64,000 nucleotides of DNA from CAIVAT01 sp037128705. Lineage in GTDB: Bacteria; Bacteroidota; Bacteroidia; Bacteroidales; FEN-979. Below, in pieces: positions 59,928-64,000 of this stretch (its first letter is position 1; each line of letters opens with the position of its first letter). The notes under the pieces were generated by a model. That model searched no databases. It worked only from the letters and a program-made list of their open reading frames with translations, and was not told where the DNA came from. The stretch spans positions 12,571 through 76,570 of the forward strand of contig JBAXVX010000020.1 of assembly GCA_037128705.1 (NCBI GenBank), written 5' to 3'. Made by a program: the position numbers and the translations under genes.

Positions 59928-60932
59928 TCAGAGGAGCTGATATTCAATAACCGGGTAGCCCTTCAACCCGTCTTTGTTATAAAAGCCAACGAAACGGAGT
60001 TTATAATAAAACCCCGATACTCCGTGAATGATATAGTTCAGATTTGGCCTGATGGTGTATACCCCGGTCGAAAAATTGTAATATTTCCAGTCATAACCAA
60101 GGGCATCAATGGAACTTGAAAATTGCATTTTCATCGCTTTATCCAGTGTGATTGACTGGAATTCGGCAGCAGAGTCCATGATTGCTTCAACCTTGTAGCG
60201 GTTTAGCAGAACGCCGGTAACAAGATAGGGATAGGGAATTCCCTGGTCAGTATAAAGCATGGTGGTATACTGGGTAAATATCAGGTCGTAGCTTTGCTTT
60301 GGAGGTTCCAATGAAACCATGTTTCCTGATTTCAGGTTAAAAAAGATATAGTTGACTGCCAGATCTTTTTTCACAATTCCCGCCGAGATGGTGCCTCCCG
60401 ACAGGGCCGCATAGCGAAAATAATAACTGCCTCTTTTCAGGCTGTCAAAAATCACCTGGTACAGCCCAAGCGGGTTTCCCAGTTCATCCATGCCACGGCT
60501 GACCGCATATACATGCCTGTTCGAAACAGTATCGTTCCCGGTCACGGTAAACCACTGGCCGATGGCATTCGAATCAGGATTCCCATCCGATTTATCAAAG
60601 CGCATTTTCAACCCGGTGGTATCGTATGCCTGCCCGAAAGTCACTTCGCCCAGATCAGAAACTTTCATAAAATCACTGGTATTCAGGATCACATGCCAGC
60701 CGCGCTCACTGCACTCGAACCCAAGATCAGTCGAAGTCTTCGCATCAGAACTTACCACCTTGCCTGAATTCAGATCAAAAAAAACCTGGAGGAGGTAGTT
60801 TTCGGTCATGGCAATCGTATCGGTCCTGACATCGCCCCTTGGATGCGGGGTGACCATTTCATCCTCCTTGAAACAAGCGTGCAATGCAAGACTGCACATA
60901 AGAAGAAACATTATTTTTCCTGGCCGTATCAT
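59928..60932 (-). CDS. HmuY-family haem-binding lipoprotein
   Basis: A surface or periplasmic lipoprotein of 334 residues. The ATG at 60932 overlaps the TonB-receptor stop (ATGA), supporting this start over the one at 60983. The signal peptide ends CSLALHAC (Cys20). The body shows two beta-rich parts. The C-terminal HmuY signature includes YIFFNLKSGNMVSLEPPKQS and YDLIFTQYTTMLYTDQGIPY. HmuY proteins take haem from host or environmental carriers and pass it to a TonB receptor, encoded just upstream. Ligand histidines or methionines cannot be assigned safely; another metal complex is possible. Confidence 0.82.
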   Translation of the reverse strand: MIRPGKIMFLLMCSLALHACFKEDEMVTPHPRGDVRTDTIAMTENYLLQVFFDLNSGKVVSSDAKTSTDLGFECSERGWHVILNTSDFMKVSDLGEVTFGQAYDTTGLKMRFDKSDGNPDSNAIGQWFTVTGNDTVSNRHVYAVSRGMDELGNPLGLYQVIFDSLKRGSYYFRYAALSGGTISAGIVKKDLAVNYIFFNLKSGNMVSLEPPKQSYDLIFTQYTTMLYTDQGIPYPYLVTGVLLNRYKVEAIMDSAAEFQSITLDKAMKMQFSSSIDALGYDWKYYNFSTGVYTIRPNLNYIIHGVSGFYYKLRFVGFYNKDGLKGYPVIEYQLL

Positions 60933-63181
60933 TTGTACTTGTTGAATTGAAATGACAGTTTCAAAAACAGGGTTCTTCCCCAACCAATGTTCATTCCGCC
61001 GTCGCCCCCGCTGTGAGCGCCGCCTGCGCCGCCGGTAGTTGGAATGATGGTGGTGTCGAAAATGTTTTTTACGCCGGCGGAGAGGCGGATCCTGCTGTTC
61101 CAGAATCCTTTGCCTGCCGTAAAATCCATGGTATTATACGGATCAACCCATTGCCAGCTTAAGACCTTCTCATTAAAAATGAGTTGCGGTGCTGCTCCCG
61201 AATATTTGTAGAACAGCGAAAGTGTGATATCCGGCTTGTTGAAATGATAGGAAGGGCTGAGTGTAACCTCTGTTGACCATTTGAAGGGTTCATAGCCGAT
61301 GGAAGCATCAGGACTGCCGGTGATGCCGGTTTCAGCAAATCCCAGCTGCAATTTAAACGCCGGGTAGATGGAATAGGAACAACCAAGCTGAACACCTGCA
61401 CTTTTGTACCTGCTGACGTTTTCATAACTATATTCCAGACTGTTGCCGGTTTGCGCCAGGAGGATCACATTCTCAATAAAATTGTAAAATCCGCTCACAT
61501 CAACTGACCAGGCCACCTTTCTTTTTTCAACGGTCCAGTTCAGGTTAAGGTTGAAATTATTTGACTTTTCTGCTTTCAGATCCGGGTTGCCCAGAACGTT
61601 GTGGTTTACATCCACAAATACGAGGTATAACTCTTTGATGGAGGGTGATCGGAATCCCCTGGAATAGGAGAACCTCAGGCTTAAGGGTTCAACAATGTTC
61701 CACCTGGCACTCAGGGCATATACCAGCGGTGCATTGTATTTGGTATTGTAAATTACCCGGATTCCTGGCTGGATTGACAGAACAACCCTGTCGGGGTTTC
61801 CCGCCTTCCGCAATGGGTCCCACTTGACACTCAGGAAAGCAGCATAATCGCCTATTTCCTGCTTGTAATCTGCAATCTTTTTCCCGGTCCCGCTTTCAAG
61901 GTTGAAATCAAACCCGGCCTGGTAGTTGAATTTACTGAGGGGATTGCTCCTGGCAAAGGTTCCGCGGGCAACGAGGTTGTTGATGGTGGTGGTGTCCTGG
62001 GCCCACGACTGGGGGACCACAGTCTCGGTGAGTGTGGTAAGATCCTTGTAAATTGTCTCCCTTACGCGGTCATACCCCGACCAGGAACCCAGCAGGCTGA
62101 TGAAATGGCTTTTACCAAGTTTGATGGAGGCATCGGCACGCCCCGAATATCTTATCGTAGTGAAATGGTTATCAAAAGCAGTTTCATTGTAAGGACCAAG
62201 CAACGGACCCTTGTCAACCAGCAATTCATTGAAGTAATCTCCGGCAATCTTGAGTTTTAAAACGTTGTTTGTAAAGGTATAGTACCCATCAAAAAAATAC
62301 TGTCGGCGCGGCTTGAAAGTCTGCGCACGGCTGGTGTCAACCGGCGAATAGCCACCGAAGAAATTACGGCCGCCATCCAGTGAAAACCCATGCTTGCCTT
62401 GATTGATTGACACCGCACCATCAAAATTGTAAACACCGACAGATTCAGTATACGCACTGGCCGAAGTACTAAAAACAGAAGATTTATTTTCCTTGGTAAT
62501 TATATTGATGACCCCCGCCAGAGCGTTGCTCCCGTAGATTACCGACATGGGACCTTCGATCACCTCCACATGATCAACATTGAACAGGTTGATCTGGTTG
62601 AGATCGAAATTCCCGTTCATCCGGCCGATCAGGGGAACTCCGTCCTGGAGGAATTTAATATTTTCTCCCGACATGCCCTGTATACGTAAACTTGTTCCAA
62701 GCACGCCATCCTGGGTTACCCTCATGGTCGACTGGTCTTTCAGCAGGTCGGCCATATTGGTGGCTGCCTTTTGCTCAATCTGGCGGGAATTAATCACTTC
62801 GACCTTGTAAATGGATTTATCGGCCCGCTCAGGGGTATACTGGGCCGTAACCACAACTTCATCCATGTTTAACACCTTTGGATAAAGCTGTATCTCAATG
62901 GATTCACCCGGTTTTATCGTGTCAAAACAGGTGGCATAGCCCATGTAACTGATGGCTACTTTCGAAATTTCTTTTACATCATTCGGTACGGTCCCATTGA
63001 GATCGGTGAGACCATATTTTGGCAAACCCGATTTCAACCCTTCAAAGCAAACATGGGCGAAGGAAACCGGTTCATGGCTTTTCTGATCCATTATCCTGAT
63101 AAAAGCCTTTTGACCGTAACCAACGGTTACGGTCAAAAGACTAAGGAGTCCGATTAGAAAACTGAATGGTCCTTTGGTCAT
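60929..63181 (-). CDS. TonB-dependent receptor of the HmuY operon
   Basis: An outer-membrane receptor of 750 residues. Start MTKGPFSFLIGLLSLLTVTVGYGQ is a signal peptide; the frame extends upstream to 63289 inside the preceding gene and is not used there. A carboxypeptidase-like domain (about 25-105) precedes the TonB-box region MDEVVVTAQYTPER, the plug (TSLRIQGMSGENIKFLQDGV, GPMSVIYGSNALAGVINIIT) and a barrel ending TLFLKLSFQF. It is second in the operon, 2 bases after the T9SS-tagged protein and overlapping the HmuY gene. Haem or a siderophore is the likely substrate, judged by the HmuY-like neighbours. Confidence 0.88.
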   Translation of the reverse strand: MTKGPFSFLIGLLSLLTVTVGYGQKAFIRIMDQKSHEPVSFAHVCFEGLKSGLPKYGLTDLNGTVPNDVKEISKVAISYMGYATCFDTIKPGESIEIQLYPKVLNMDEVVVTAQYTPERADKSIYKVEVINSRQIEQKAATNMADLLKDQSTMRVTQDGVLGTSLRIQGMSGENIKFLQDGVPLIGRMNGNFDLNQINLFNVDHVEVIEGPMSVIYGSNALAGVINIITKENKSSVFSTSASAYTESVGVYNFDGAVSINQGKHGFSLDGGRNFFGGYSPVDTSRAQTFKPRRQYFFDGYYTFTNNVLKLKIAGDYFNELLVDKGPLLGPYNETAFDNHFTTIRYSGRADASIKLGKSHFISLLGSWSGYDRVRETIYKDLTTLTETVVPQSWAQDTTTINNLVARGTFARSNPLSKFNYQAGFDFNLESGTGKKIADYKQEIGDYAAFLSVKWDPLRKAGNPDRVVLSIQPGIRVIYNTKYNAPLVYALSARWNIVEPLSLRFSYSRGFRSPSIKELYLVFVDVNHNVLGNPDLKAEKSNNFNLNLNWTVEKRKVAWSVDVSGFYNFIENVILLAQTGNSLEYSYENVSRYKSAGVQLGCSYSIYPAFKLQLGFAETGITGSPDASIGYEPFKWSTEVTLSPSYHFNKPDITLSLFYKYSGAAPQLIFNEKVLSWQWVDPYNTMDFTAGKGFWNSRIRLSAGVKNIFDTTIIPTTGGAGGAHSGGDGGMNIGWGRTLFLKLSFQFNKYK

Positions 63182-63183
63182 GC

Positions 63184-63960
63184 CTAACGGGTGATGATTA
63201 TTTTGGTTACCGTTTTTGAAGCTGCAGTAAAAACGGTCACAAAATAAACCCCGGGTTGCACCCCGGTTACATCCATTGAATAAGCACACAGCCCATCAGC
63301 CTTTCGTCCCGGACGATCTGCACGGAGTTGTCGGCCTGCCAGATCTGTAAGAGTAAACGTAAGGTCTTCACCGGTTCCACCGGTCACATTGAAATTAATC
63401 CTGGTCGTGGCAGGATTGGGAAATATACTGACTTGAATATCATTGTCATTAAGGGGGGCTATTCCGGCACCGGCGGCTTTACCCGTTACAAAAGTCACTG
63501 CCCCGGTTGAACTTCCTGAGAAACCCGTAAAATAAAGCTTATAAACATCTCCTTTCACCTGCCTGACAAAGTAGACATTGGTATCGGGAACGACATAAAC
63601 GAAGTTCTCCAGGTCAAATTTCTTCCAGTTCCAGCCGATGGGCGAACGTGTTGAATCCCAGCTGCCCGGGCCAAAATCATTGTAGAAAATCGAAACCGGG
63701 TGAAAATGCTTCACCTTCACACTGTCGTTGGACAATACACCAACAACAGGGTACGGGGTTCCGTCGGGCTGAACCGATACATATTTGGTAAAGAGGATAT
63801 CCCACGTAGATTTAGCTGGTTGAAATCCCACCACTTCGTTGGTTATTAAGGAATAACCAAAAAAATCCTTTGATCTGAATCCATTCAGATCCTCTGCAAC
63901 AAGTTGCTCATTTGAACCATCCAGATTGGCATATCGGAAATTATATATAATGTGAATCAA
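63184..63960 (-). pseudogene. HmuY-like protein with T9SS sorting domain, N-terminus missing
   Basis: The 258-residue open frame begins TTG at 63960, two codons after an in-frame TAA, and has no signal peptide although its end is a type IX sorting domain (VSIFPNPATTRINFNV to TKIIITR), which requires one. The N-terminal portion YNFRYANLDGS continues like the middle of the HmuY protein downstream (YYFRYAALSGG), and VGFQPAKSTWDILFTKYVS parallels its SLEPPKQSYDLIFTQYTT. The part equal to the first half of that protein is absent here. Either the gene is disrupted just upstream, or an assembly error or frameshift lies near 63960-64000. Operon partner of the TonB receptor. Confidence 0.6.
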
Positions 63961-64000
63961 GGGTTAAAAATCAAATAAATAAACGCGGCGGCTAGTTTGC

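Noticed and set aside
59907..60119. A 70-codon plus-strand frame near the HmuY gene end
   Set aside because: It overlaps the HmuY coding end on the opposite strand and has no homology that I recognise.

Overview
The window looks like a chromosomal segment of a Bacteroidota bacterium, probably a Bacteroidales-like lineage known from environmental or metagenomic sampling. This rests on the gene content (two TonB-dependent receptors with plug-side carboxypeptidase-like domains, HmuY-like haem-binding proteins, a type IX secretion C-terminal sorting domain, a six-repeat ribosomal protein S1, YidC with a large periplasmic domain, the yajC-ybbR-coaE order) and on about twenty exact matches to the Bacteroidota promoter -7 element TAnnTTTG. 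These lie a few tens of bases upstream of genes and several of them decide the start codon. Coding density is high, with about 52 genes, nearly all housekeeping. I see no rRNA, tRNA, CRISPR array, phage or insertion sequence.

Layout. 1-9.7 kb: a partial pRiA4b ORF-3-like gene, CCA-adding enzyme, isocitrate dehydrogenase, an HD-like protein, a LeuC-LeuD-type aconitase, a lipid A acyltransferase, lipoate ligase, and a crcB-DUF190-nhaA fluoride/ion operon. 9.7-20.8 kb: a DUF2339 giant membrane protein, the cbpA-cbpM chaperone pair, then a tightly overlapped operon of a DUF1338 (HglS-like) enzyme, a lipoprotein esterase and a YdiJ-like FAD/Fe-S dehydrogenase, followed by an M3 peptidase. 20.8-30.5 kb: rpsA-rnz, an orphan lipoprotein, ychF, an orphan LytTR regulator, hydE-rlmD, aroK. 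30.5-36.4 kb: DUF1573 lipoprotein-yajC-ybbR-coaE, a TonB receptor with a small membrane-anchored partner, mqnA. 36.4-46 kb: yidC, pyrG, ppsR, gapA with a REC-kinase, L-serine dehydratase, a GT-C membrane protein. 46-53.9 kb: a DEAD-box helicase, an AttH/DUF7064-like protein next to a PEP-utilising enzyme, a tyrosine phosphatase, a Memo-like protein, an OsmC protein. 53.9-64 kb: two hybrid sensor kinases, a Fer4_19-CDGSH protein, and a haem/iron uptake operon (HmuY-like T9SS protein, TonB receptor, HmuY lipoprotein).

Metabolically the genes suggest an anaerobe or facultative organism with part of a TCA pathway (aconitase, isocitrate dehydrogenase), menaquinone by the futalosine route (mqnA), possible [FeFe]-hydrogenase maturation (hydE) and PEP/pyruvate control (ppsR).

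The strongest signal not explained by genes is a set of eleven short arrays of 7- or 8-base units (CGTGACG, CGTAATT, GTAACAGG and variants). They are scattered between genes in every orientation. Two sit in frame inside enzymes, and others supply or overlap stop codons. The most interesting gene arrangements are the DUF1338/YdiJ operon, which would chain 2-oxoadipate to D-2-hydroxyglutarate to 2-oxoglutarate, and the adjacent DUF7064-like and PEP-utilising genes, which resemble the two halves of large animal proteins.
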